Below are positions 53,905 through 61,682 of a DNA stretch of 61,682 nt, piece after piece. Below the pieces are notes generated by a model. That model saw nothing but the letters and a program-made list of their open reading frames with translations, did not search any database and had not been told where the DNA came from. Position 1 is the stretch's first letter. The number at the start of each line of letters is the position of its first letter. Source of the DNA: Nitrospira sp. (GTDB lineage: Bacteria; Nitrospirota; Nitrospiria; Nitrospirales; Nitrospiraceae). The stretch is taken from contig JAFEBH010000024.1 in assembly GCA_018242765.1 (NCBI GenBank), positions 1-61,682 of the forward strand, in the 5' to 3' direction. The translations under genes were made by a program, and so were the position numbers.

Positions 53905-54840
53905 ATGAGAATTGAACGCCATCGAGTCTTATACGTTACAAAACTTGACCGGCTGAAGAGTTTCGTGCTGCTCGGAGCGATATCTCTGCTTACCGGTGCC
54001 TGTGCTTTTGCCAAATTGAAGGCAGTCGACGAAGTACTAGTCGATAATCCACACGGTACCGTATTTCTCCAGAAAGCTGAGGATGTGTGGTTCCGAACAG
54101 CCCACCCCTTTGATCTAAGCCCGGACCTTCTCACGGCGATATTTCGGGGTGTCCGCGTTCTGGATTCGTCATCCGACAGGACGACAGGGGATCGCATCTT
54201 CTCAGACGAAGATACACAGTTCCTGAGTATGCTGATGAGTAACGCTCTCGCTAAGGCCAACAAGAGCCAGGTCGTCGGATTTCGTGTAGTGCACGACATG
54301 AAGGGCAGGCAGGAGACAACCGGCGGGATGTTGTATGTACAGGGGCGGTTGCTGCATCTCACCTTGACGCACTACCGTGCATTGCACCAGCATTTCAAGC
54401 AGACCGGTCCGTCGGGTCGTTTGGACCCCAACCCTACCGGGTTGGATCAACATCAGATCGTGTTCAGCCCGGCAGCAGCGAAGAGGTCGAGCCGCAATGA
54501 ACAGCCGGATGTGATCGCTTCACCTCCGCTCGTCTCACTGGTCCTAGACTACGAGGCTCTGATCGAGGGAACTTCGCTCTCGCCCACCTTGGTTCACTCT
54601 CGCCCGATTCGCCCAGAAAAAGCATCTGTTTTCCGGCAGATCATTGAGCCAATGTTTCCGATGAACAGTGCTCCGGTTCCTCACGACGGGCGACCCCTAT
54701 CGGATGATGCGAGTCGAGCTACTCTCGCGCCGGTTCCAGGGAAAGAAGCTGAACGAGAGGCACTTAAGGAGGAGGTGCGTATACTCCAGCAACGACTGTC
54801 CGAGCTAGATGGCGAAGTGCAAAAATCAAAGAAGCCCTAA
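53905..54840 (+). CDS. Conserved lipoprotein, cassette 2
   Basis: 311 residues. Signal with lipobox LTGAC after a longer N-terminus; core VFLQKAEDVWFRTAHPFDLSPDLLTAIFRGVRV and RNEQPDVIASPPLVSLVLDYEAL align with the copy in cassette 1; C-terminal coiled coil (EREALKEEVRILQQRLSELDGEV). GAGGGAGTGATCCACAT precedes the ATG. Function unknown. Confidence 0.78.
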   Translation: MRIERHRVLYVTKLDRLKSFVLLGAISLLTGACAFAKLKAVDEVLVDNPHGTVFLQKAEDVWFRTAHPFDLSPDLLTAIFRGVRVLDSSSDRTTGDRIFSDEDTQFLSMLMSNALAKANKSQVVGFRVVHDMKGRQETTGGMLYVQGRLLHLTLTHYRALHQHFKQTGPSGRLDPNPTGLDQHQIVFSPAAAKRSSRNEQPDVIASPPLVSLVLDYEALIEGTSLSPTLVHSRPIRPEKASVFRQIIEPMFPMNSAPVPHDGRPLSDDASRATLAPVPGKEAEREALKEEVRILQQRLSELDGEVQKSKKP

Positions 54841-55664
54841 TCTAGAACTCAACAAGACCTTGATAAGTCAGTATCGGCTTCTGGTTCGTGAAGCGATCAG
54901 CGACACTGCTGTCTGACGAGTGTGCCAGGTTAGGTCGAGAAACGTGATGACCTCTCGCTCGAGGAGGTCCTGGGACAGGGGGCTGAGTTTTCCTTTACGC
55001 CCGCGGCTCTAACGGTGAATCATGCGGCAGTCAGGATTAGAAAGCGAGCTTGGTAAAACCGGATGGAGGGATACCTTGGTGCCCACCGGGTAGTGCGTCT
55101 CTTGTCCTCCCGGGAGAGACGTCCCTCCATCTTTTCTCTATCGTCGGAAGATTGTCGGTTCCGGCCATCAAATGATCGCTGCATGTTCCCAGCTTCTCGT
55201 GGCGGATCATACGCTCCCTTCACTGTTGACTGTCTGAGCTTACGGCTGAAATGAAGCGGACAGAGAATCCAGGATTCTTGTTTAGGATTCAGCTCCTGCT
55301 ACGGTGAGTGTCTCACTTTCGACGTCCTCCAACGCTGCACCATGTTGATTCTGTTGGTATTGTGCGGCGATCAGCGAGTAGAACACTATCAATCAGGACG
55401 ACTGCAAAGCCCAGTGTGGCGGTGAGGGCCGAGTCCTCCTGACGGAGTCGACGCGACTGGGTGCGATAGGTTCATCGGTCATCAAACAGTTTCAGAGTCC
55501 GAGGAGTGAGAGGACTGTACCTTGCGTTCATTGTCGATTTTTGGGAACACCGCAGTCTTGCTCAACCGCCCAGCCTGGTGATAAGCGCTATTTGACGCAC
55601 GCCCATCATCCTCGATAATCTTAAGCAACAACTGCAGCTCATTATTTCGAGCCACACGATCCGC
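54841..55664. other. Gap between cassette 2 and the kinase gene
   Basis: About 820 bases with no supportable gene. The only clear structure is the second copy of the 75-bp element (55060-55134). The TGGGA palindromes and sigma-54-like sites of the cassettes are not found here. Confidence 0.6.
55060..55134. repeat. 75-bp structured element, copy 2
   Basis: Identical to 49446-49520 over 75 bp, then diverging. It begins 220 bases after the stop of the cassette 2 lipoprotein gene, the same distance as copy 1 from its upstream gene. TTTTCT follows the outer stem. Full identity contrasts with the divergence of the neighbouring paralogous genes. Confidence 0.7.
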
Positions 55665-57179
55665 ATGGATGCGCAATTGAGAGAACCCGTCTTGGCCGTC
55701 CTCATGACCCTACTCCTGGTAGGGCTGTTCGCTTCCGACATGTATTCGCCGATGGCTTTCGCCGATCATGAGTTTTATGTGGTCGTTGTTTTAGTTGCCA
55801 CTGCGTCGCGTTTTTCATGGATGCCGTCGATCGCTGCTGGTGTCGGTACCCTCCTTACCATGATTGGAGGGATCGGGACTCCATGGTTTACCAATTTGCC
55901 ACCTTGGATTCAGATGGGGAACCGGTCCATCACGATTGTGATTTTGTGGGTGCTCGTGTGGTTTGCCTGGAAGCGGCGCCAGGCTGAAACAGCACTGCAG
56001 AAGGCAAATGAACATCTGGAACACAAGGTTGCAAAAAGAACTCAGGAACTTGCCACCGTTAATCAGACCTTAGTAATGGAAATCGCCGAACATATTCACA
56101 CTGAACAGGCGTTGCGACTCTCCCAAGGGCGGCTTGCCGACATCCTCGACCTCGCCGAAGACGCCATCATCGTCACCGAACGTGATCGATCGATCACACT
56201 CTTTAATCAAGGAGCGGCGAAGTTATTCGGCTATGATCCGAGCGAGGTGCTGGGGAAGCCGATTGATCTGTTGCTGCCGGAACGATTTTGGATTGCTCAC
56301 TCATCCTCCATCAACACGTCTACTCATCATTCGGAATCGACTCATCGGATGGCACAACGCTGTGAGGTGGTCGGTTTAAAAAAAGATGGATGTGAGTTTC
56401 CTGCAGAGGCAAGCATCTCCCTGCTGAGTGTTGGTTCGAGAACCACGTTTACGTTAATCGTGCGAGATATCACAGACCGGCTGAGGACGGAGCGGCAGCT
56501 CCAGTCATTAACGGCTAAACTGATGACGGCGCAAGAAGAAGAGCGGCGGCGTATTGCCCGCGAGCTTCACGACGATATTAACCAACGTCTGGCCTTGGTC
56601 GCAATTGACATTGGGAACATGTTGTCCACCCCCTCCACCATGACTATCCAAGCACAGAAGACGATCCAATCCCTCAATCAACGGCTGGCCAAGATATCCG
56701 ATGACGTTCGCCGCATGGCATACAAATTTCATCCCTCTATTCTGGACGATCTCGGTCTCACTGCCGCACTCAAACACATGGCCGATGAGTGGTCCGAAAA
56801 AACGGGGATTAAAACAGTCGTCGTGGGGGAAGAGATGGCCGATCCTTTACCGCGTGATGTCGCCTCATGTCTCTATCGAGTAACGCAGGAAAGCCTTGCC
56901 AACATCATGAAACATGCTCGCGCCGCGCGTGTGGAAGTCGAATTGACCTGTGACGGACAAGAGATTACGCTATCGATTCAGGATACCGGTGTCGGCTTCG
57001 ATCTCAAGGATGCTCAAACGCGCCATTCCGGGTTAGGTCTTGTCAATATGAGGGAGCGAGTACGGTCCGTCCAAGGGCGATTGGACATCTCCTCAGAGCA
57101 AGGGCGAGGCACATGTATCAGTGTCCACATCCCATTTTCTGGAGTACGACATGAAGAAACCACGAGTTATCTTGGCTGA
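55665..57179 (+). CDS. NarL-family sensor histidine kinase with PAS domain
   Basis: 504 residues. N-terminal membrane part with three or four helices (about 8-105), coiled coil (110-150), PAS domain (about 158-285, LFGYDPSEVLGKP), HisKA_3 with phosphorylated His302 in ARELHDDINQR, and an HATPase domain (SLANIMKHA, IQDTGVGFD, SGLGLVNMRERV). It overlaps the regulator gene by 29 bases. Its position before nxrA suggests a link to nitrite oxidation control; the signal is unknown. Confidence 0.88.
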   Translation: MDAQLREPVLAVLMTLLLVGLFASDMYSPMAFADHEFYVVVVLVATASRFSWMPSIAAGVGTLLTMIGGIGTPWFTNLPPWIQMGNRSITIVILWVLVWFAWKRRQAETALQKANEHLEHKVAKRTQELATVNQTLVMEIAEHIHTEQALRLSQGRLADILDLAEDAIIVTERDRSITLFNQGAAKLFGYDPSEVLGKPIDLLLPERFWIAHSSSINTSTHHSESTHRMAQRCEVVGLKKDGCEFPAEASISLLSVGSRTTFTLIVRDITDRLRTERQLQSLTAKLMTAQEEERRRIARELHDDINQRLALVAIDIGNMLSTPSTMTIQAQKTIQSLNQRLAKISDDVRRMAYKFHPSILDDLGLTAALKHMADEWSEKTGIKTVVVGEEMADPLPRDVASCLYRVTQESLANIMKHARAARVEVELTCDGQEITLSIQDTGVGFDLKDAQTRHSGLGLVNMRERVRSVQGRLDISSEQGRGTCISVHIPFSGVRHEETTSYLG

Positions 57180-57795
57180 CGACCATACCTTTGTGCTCGA
57201 GGGATTCAAAAAATTGCTGGACGTGCATTGCGAACTAGTAGCATCTGTTGAAGACGGTCGGGCTTTACTTGAAGCTGCTGTAAGCCTCAAGCCTGACGTC
57301 GTGATACTGGATATTTCGATGCCAAAGCTTAACGGTATTGAGGCAGCCAAAAAGCTCAAGAAGCAGGTCCCTGCAGTGAAACTGATTTTCGTGACGATGC
57401 ATGCCGACATGGCCTATGTCGATGCAGCGTTCAGAGCCGGAGCGTCAGGCTATTTGCTGAAACGATCAGCAGCCACAGAATTAATGCAGGCGGTGCAGTC
57501 CGTGATGAATGACAAGTTCTACATGACTCCGCTGATTACAAAAGAAGTCATGACGTCATTCCTGAATCCAGCACAACCCCGTTTGGCCACGATCGACGAC
57601 TTGACGACGAGGCAGCATGAGATTCTACAACTGGTTGCGGAGGGATTGTCGGCGAAGGAAATTGCCGACCAACTGAAGATTTCTCACCGCACGGTCGAGT
57701 TTCACAAGACCAGGATCATGGAACAACTCCATGTCCACAGCACGACTGACCTAGTCAAGTACGCAGTGACCCATGGCATAGTCACGACATCCTAA
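57151..57795 (+). CDS. NarL/LuxR-type response regulator
   Basis: 214 residues. Receiver domain with ADDH, phosphoacceptor Asp54 in VILDISMP, and Lys in LLKRSAATEL; C-terminal LuxR helix-turn-helix (LTTRQHEILQLVAEGLSAKEIADQLKISHRTVEFHKTRI). Start at 57151 inside the end of the kinase gene, so the two are coupled. Likely regulator of nearby genes, with nxrA the closest target. Confidence 0.9.
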   Translation: MKKPRVILADDHTFVLEGFKKLLDVHCELVASVEDGRALLEAAVSLKPDVVILDISMPKLNGIEAAKKLKKQVPAVKLIFVTMHADMAYVDAAFRAGASGYLLKRSAATELMQAVQSVMNDKFYMTPLITKEVMTSFLNPAQPRLATIDDLTTRQHEILQLVAEGLSAKEIADQLKISHRTVEFHKTRIMEQLHVHSTTDLVKYAVTHGIVTTS

Positions 57796-58113
57796 GACCT
57801 TCGGGCCTACTATAGTAGTTGGTTCACGAACACCTCGTAGTTTTTCAAATACCAGCCGGTAGTCTTTCTTTCTCTCCTCCCAACAGCGTTCGGCTACACT
57901 ACGTCCGCGTGAACGTTTGTTACGTCAGCTCTGATTTGAGCAGGAACGATGCTTGTTCCCAACTCGTCTATGAACAGACGAGCGGGTGCCGTGATGCAGA
58001 TTTGGTTGCGCACGCGCGGAGCTCAGGAAATGGAATCGAAATAAAAACAAGAATGCTGATCTTTCTTATACTTATAGCGTCTTCCTCATACTACTAAACG
58101 GGAGGTGGAACAC
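57796..58113. promoter_or_regulatory. nxrA leader region
   Basis: 318 bases before nxrA. Two inverted repeats stand out: GGAAC-N7-GTTCC (57943-57959), a possible regulator site, and a 7-bp hairpin CTCGTCT-ATGAAC-AGACGAG (57963-57982). GGGAGGTGG lies just before the start codon. I could not place -35/-10 boxes with confidence. Confidence 0.5.
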
Positions 58114-61100
58114 ATGGTCATTACGCGTAGGCAGTTCATGAAAACTTCTGCCGGCACGATCGCTGCCATAGCCGTGGCGGACAAAGTCCTGGCCTTGACG
58201 GCGCTTCAGCCGGTAATCGAGGTCGGTAACCCCTTGGGGGAGTATCCGGACCGATCGTGGGAACGGGTCTATCACGACCAATATCGGTACGATTCGTCCT
58301 TTACCTGGGTCTGTTCCCCCAACGACACGCATGCCTGCCGTATTCGAGCCTTCGTGCGAAACGGAGTGGTGATGCGGGTCGAGCAAAATTATGATCACCA
58401 AACCTATGAGGATTTATACGGAAATCGAGGCACGTTCGCCCACAACCCACGTATGTGCTTGAAAGGATTCACCTTTCATCGGCGAGTGTACGGGCCGTAT
58501 CGTTTGAAGGGGCCCGTGATGCGGAAGGGGTGGAAGCAGTGGATGGATGACGGCTCACCCGAACTCACCTCGGAAACTAAGCGCAAGTACAAGTTCGACA
58601 GCCGTTTCTTGGACGATATGCTTCGGGTCTCCTGGGATACGGCGTTTACCTATGTGGCGAAGGCCATGATCATCATTTCCACGCGATACAGCGGTGAAGC
58701 TGGGGCGCGGCGTCTTCGCGAGCAAGGTTATGCGCCTGAGATGATTGAAATGATGAAGGGTGCAGGCGTGCGCTGCTTCAAGCACCGAGCAGGCATGCCC
58801 ATTCTCGGGTTTATCGGCAAACACTCCAATACCCGTTTCAACAACAGCGTCCTGCCGGTGCTGGATGCTTGGATACGCAAAGTCGGTCCGGATCAGGCCC
58901 AAGGCGGTCGTTATTGGAACAACTACACCTGGCATGGAGACCAAGATCCTTCACAGCCATTTTGGAACGGCACGCAAAATTGCGACGTGGATTTGAGCGA
59001 TATGCGTTTCACGAAGTTCAACACGAGCTGGGGCAAGAATTTCGTCGAAAACAAGATGCCGGAAGCGCATTGGAAGCTCGAGTCGATCGAGCGCGGGGCG
59101 CGCCTCGCGGTGATCACTCCGGAGTACAATCCGACGGCCCAGCGAGCCGACTACTGGATTCCCCTTCGACCACAATCGGACGGGGCCTTTTTCCTCGGGG
59201 CCTGCAAGATCATTCTCGATGAGAACATGCAGGACATTAACTATATCAAACAGTTCACGGATATGCCCCTGTTGGTCCGCACGGATACCCTCCAGTATCT
59301 GGATCCACGGGATGTCATCCCGAACTACAAGTTCCCTGATTTCTCTCACAGTTATTCCGGCCGGATCCAAGCATTGAAACCGGAGTATATCGAACGGTTA
59401 GGCGGCTTCATGGTGTGGGACTCGGCCAAGCAGCAGGCCGTCCCGCTCCATCGTGAGCAGGTCGGCTGGCATTTCGATAATAGCGGGATTAATCCGGCTT
59501 TGACGGGTACCTATCGAGTCAAGCTGTTGAACGGACGAGAAATCGACGCGCAGCCCATCTACCAGATGTATCTGATCCACTTCCAAGACTACGATCTTGA
59601 TACCACGCATCAGATTACCCGCTCTCCCAAGGACTTAATCGTCCGTTGGGCTCGGGACTCGGGCACGATCAAGCCGGCGGCAATCCACAACGGCGAAGGG
59701 GTCTGCCACTATTTCCACATGACGACAAATGGACGGGCGGCTGCCTTGGTCCTGACCTTGACCGGCAATATCGGCAAGTTCGGCACAGGTTGCCATACCT
59801 GGTCCGGCAATTACAAAGTGGGAATTTGGAATGCGACGCCCTGGTCGGGTTCCGGCGGCGGCGTACACTTATCGGAAGATCCCTGGCAGATCAATCTGGA
59901 CCCCAATGCCCATGGGAAGGAAATTAAGTACAAGAACTACTACTATGGCGAAGAGCCCGCGTACTGGAACCACGGGGATACGGCCTTGATCGTCAATACC
60001 CCGAAGTATGGCCGCAAGGTGTTTACCGGGAAGACCCATATGCCGACCCCCAGCAAGTTGCGGTGGGTCGTCAACGTTAATATTTTGAACAACGCCAAGC
60101 ACCATTACGATATGGTGCGGAACGTCGACCCCAACATCGAATGTCTCATCACGCAAGACATCGAAATGACATCCGACGTCAATCACGCCGATGTCGCATT
60201 TGCCTGCAATTCGTGGATGGAGTTCACCTATCCCGAAATGACGGCCACAGTGTCTAATCCATGGGTTCAAATCTGGAAGGGTGGAATCAGGCCGCTGTAC
60301 GACACCCGGAACGATGCAGATACGTTTGCGGGGGTGGCGGCAAGACTCGCCGAGATCACGGGCGAGAAACGGATGCGAGACGTCTTCCACTTTGTTTATG
60401 AAAATCGAGTGGACGTATACGCACAACGCCTCCTTGACGCGTCCAGCACCTTTTACGGGTATAGTGCCGATGTGCTCTTGAAGTCTGAAAAGGGTTGGAT
60501 GGTGATGGTTCGGACCTATCCGCGGCACCCACTCTGGGAGGAGACCAACGAGTCGAAGCCCATGTGGACCAGATCAGGGCGCATCGAGAGCTATCGTGTT
60601 GAACCGGAAGCGATCGAGTACGGCGAGAACTTTATTTCTCATCGTGAAGGGCCGGAGGCGACCCCGTATCTGCCGAACGCCATCTTCACGACAAACCCGT
60701 ATATTCGTCCGGACGACTATGGTATTCCCATCACGGCTCAACACCACGACGACAAAACGATCAGGAACATCAAGCTCTCGTGGGCGGAAATCAAGCGCCA
60801 CACCAACCCTCTGTGGGAAAAGGGCTATCAGTTCTACTGTGTGACGCCGAAGACGCGTCACCGCGTCCATAGCCAGTGGTCGGTCAACGACTGGGTGCAG
60901 ATTTACGAATCCAACTTCGGTGACCCCTATCGCATGGATAAACGGACGCCAGGAGTCGGCGAACACCAGGTGCACATCAATCCCCAAGCGGCCAAAGACC
61001 GCGGCATCAACGACGGGGACTATGTCTACATTGATGGAAATCCGGTGGATCGCCCCTACCGTGGCTGGAAACCGAGTGATCCCTACTACAAAGTCGCTCG

Positions 61101-61551
61101 GCTTATGATCCGGGCGAAGTACAACCCGGCCTATCCGTACCATGTGACCATGGCCAAGCACGCGCCGTATGTGTCGACGCCGAAATCCGTGAAAGGCCAC
61201 GAGACCCGACCAGATGGACGAGCTATCGCCATCGACACTGGGTATCAGTCGAACTTCCGGTACGGCGCCCAACAGTCCTTCACGCGCAGCTGGCTCATGC
61301 CCATGCATCAAACCGACTCGCTTCCCGGTAAATCTGCAAACGGGCTGAAGTTTAAGTGGGGATTCGAGATTGATCACCATGCGGTCAATACGGTGCCGAA
61401 GGAGTGTCTCATCCGCATCACGAAGGCGGAAGACGGCGGGATCGGCGCCCGTGGCCCATGGGAACCGGTCCGGACCGGCTTTACGCCGGGCCAGGAGAAC
61501 GAGTTTATGATTAAGTGGCTGAAAGGTGAGCACATTAAGATCAAGGTGTAA
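58114..61551 (+). CDS. nxrA: Nitrite oxidoreductase alpha subunit
   Basis: 1145 residues, as in periplasmic Nitrospira NxrA. The enzyme oxidizes nitrite to nitrate at a molybdenum bis-MGD centre, facing the periplasm. N-terminal twin-arginine signal (TRRQFMKTSAG). Cysteines for the FS0 cluster lie in TWVCSPNDTHACRIRAF and MCLKG. The molybdopterin regions include YTWHGDQDP and GIGARGP-type late loops. The start ATG at 58114 is 8 bases after GGAGG; a GTG at 58105 is less well placed. nxrB begins 119 bases after the stop. Confidence 0.96.
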   Translation: MVITRRQFMKTSAGTIAAIAVADKVLALTALQPVIEVGNPLGEYPDRSWERVYHDQYRYDSSFTWVCSPNDTHACRIRAFVRNGVVMRVEQNYDHQTYEDLYGNRGTFAHNPRMCLKGFTFHRRVYGPYRLKGPVMRKGWKQWMDDGSPELTSETKRKYKFDSRFLDDMLRVSWDTAFTYVAKAMIIISTRYSGEAGARRLREQGYAPEMIEMMKGAGVRCFKHRAGMPILGFIGKHSNTRFNNSVLPVLDAWIRKVGPDQAQGGRYWNNYTWHGDQDPSQPFWNGTQNCDVDLSDMRFTKFNTSWGKNFVENKMPEAHWKLESIERGARLAVITPEYNPTAQRADYWIPLRPQSDGAFFLGACKIILDENMQDINYIKQFTDMPLLVRTDTLQYLDPRDVIPNYKFPDFSHSYSGRIQALKPEYIERLGGFMVWDSAKQQAVPLHREQVGWHFDNSGINPALTGTYRVKLLNGREIDAQPIYQMYLIHFQDYDLDTTHQITRSPKDLIVRWARDSGTIKPAAIHNGEGVCHYFHMTTNGRAAALVLTLTGNIGKFGTGCHTWSGNYKVGIWNATPWSGSGGGVHLSEDPWQINLDPNAHGKEIKYKNYYYGEEPAYWNHGDTALIVNTPKYGRKVFTGKTHMPTPSKLRWVVNVNILNNAKHHYDMVRNVDPNIECLITQDIEMTSDVNHADVAFACNSWMEFTYPEMTATVSNPWVQIWKGGIRPLYDTRNDADTFAGVAARLAEITGEKRMRDVFHFVYENRVDVYAQRLLDASSTFYGYSADVLLKSEKGWMVMVRTYPRHPLWEETNESKPMWTRSGRIESYRVEPEAIEYGENFISHREGPEATPYLPNAIFTTNPYIRPDDYGIPITAQHHDDKTIRNIKLSWAEIKRHTNPLWEKGYQFYCVTPKTRHRVHSQWSVNDWVQIYESNFGDPYRMDKRTPGVGEHQVHINPQAAKDRGINDGDYVYIDGNPVDRPYRGWKPSDPYYKVARLMIRAKYNPAYPYHVTMAKHAPYVSTPKSVKGHETRPDGRAIAIDTGYQSNFRYGAQQSFTRSWLMPMHQTDSLPGKSANGLKFKWGFEIDHHAVNTVPKECLIRITKAEDGGIGARGPWEPVRTGFTPGQENEFMIKWLKGEHIKIKV

Positions 61552-61670
61552 CCGGAGGCCAATGGTCCAATCGGCAATGGTCAATCGGAACCGGATCTGG
61601 TTGGCCATTGCCGGTCGCCTTTACCAAGTGACTGTGACTTATTGACCGATGACACCTAACGGAGGAAACC

Positions 61671-61682
61671 ATGCCTGAAGTC
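61671..61682 (+). CDS. nxrB: Nitrite oxidoreductase beta subunit (only first four codons)
   Basis: ATG CCT GAA GTC (MPEV) at the window end, 7 bases behind GGAGGAAACC, matches the known N-terminus of Nitrospira NxrB, the iron-sulfur subunit that takes electrons from NxrA. The gene runs beyond the window. Confidence 0.9.

Noticed and set aside
49223..55223. Short peptide (MEGRLSRED...) encoded on the minus strand of both 75-bp elements
   Set aside because: The two frames agree only inside the identical 75 bp and diverge outside; the base pairing explains the conservation better than a peptide.
60574..61608. Long minus-strand open frame opposite nxrA
   Set aside because: Shadow of nxrA codon usage; no domain or ribosome binding site.

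Overview
The window comes from a complete ammonia oxidizer (comammox) of the genus Nitrospira. It opens inside amoB (copper ammonia monooxygenase subunit B) and closes on nxrA plus the first four codons of nxrB (nitrite oxidoreductase), so genes for both halves of nitrification lie about 57 kb apart on one contig. No rRNA, tRNA or CRISPR array was seen.

Layout. 1-1300: the 3' part of amoB with a strong terminator. 1343-5136: decayed mobile DNA (a broken IS481-type element, an inactive IS200-like tnpA, a frameshifted IS1380-type transposase) and a pseudogene. 5550-13520: redox and signalling genes: a di-heme MauG-like lipoprotein, an HD-GYP protein, and a four-gene unit (outer-membrane porin, lipoprotein, FMN-binding protein, membrane protein) next to a divergent apbE whose product should flavinylate the FMN-binding protein. 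13534-19613: an iron unit on the minus strand (fbpABC-like transporter, exbB-exbD-tonB) headed by fur. 19769-22634: a Panacea-type protein, M32 carboxypeptidase, O-methyltransferase.

22682-31992 is the most unusual block. Five plus-strand genes encode a SLOG-like protein, a caspase, a patatin phospholipase with a TPR-like N-terminus, a 1059-residue protein joining an alpha/beta hydrolase, a macro-like domain and a CHAT protease, and a DUF4062 (TIR-like) protein with one membrane helix and TPRs. The content suggests a cell-death or conflict system with several proteases and lipases; this is inferred, not shown.

32056-44887: small stress and housekeeping genes, including an ECF42-type sigma factor operon with YCII/DGPF, VOC, DUF1801, SRPBCC and AhpD-like proteins. 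Two sites fitting the TGTCGA-N16-CGAC promoter of that sigma group lie upstream of two of these genes.

44888-57795: two diverged copies of a cassette (small cytochrome c, heme-bearing beta-barrel protein, lipoprotein). Each copy is preceded by the same architecture: two TGGGA-N6-TCCCA palindromes and, about 225 bp further on, a sigma-54-like promoter. Each is followed, 220 bp after its last gene, by an identical 75-bp element that can fold into a three-way junction. A NarL-type kinase and regulator then lead into nxrA.
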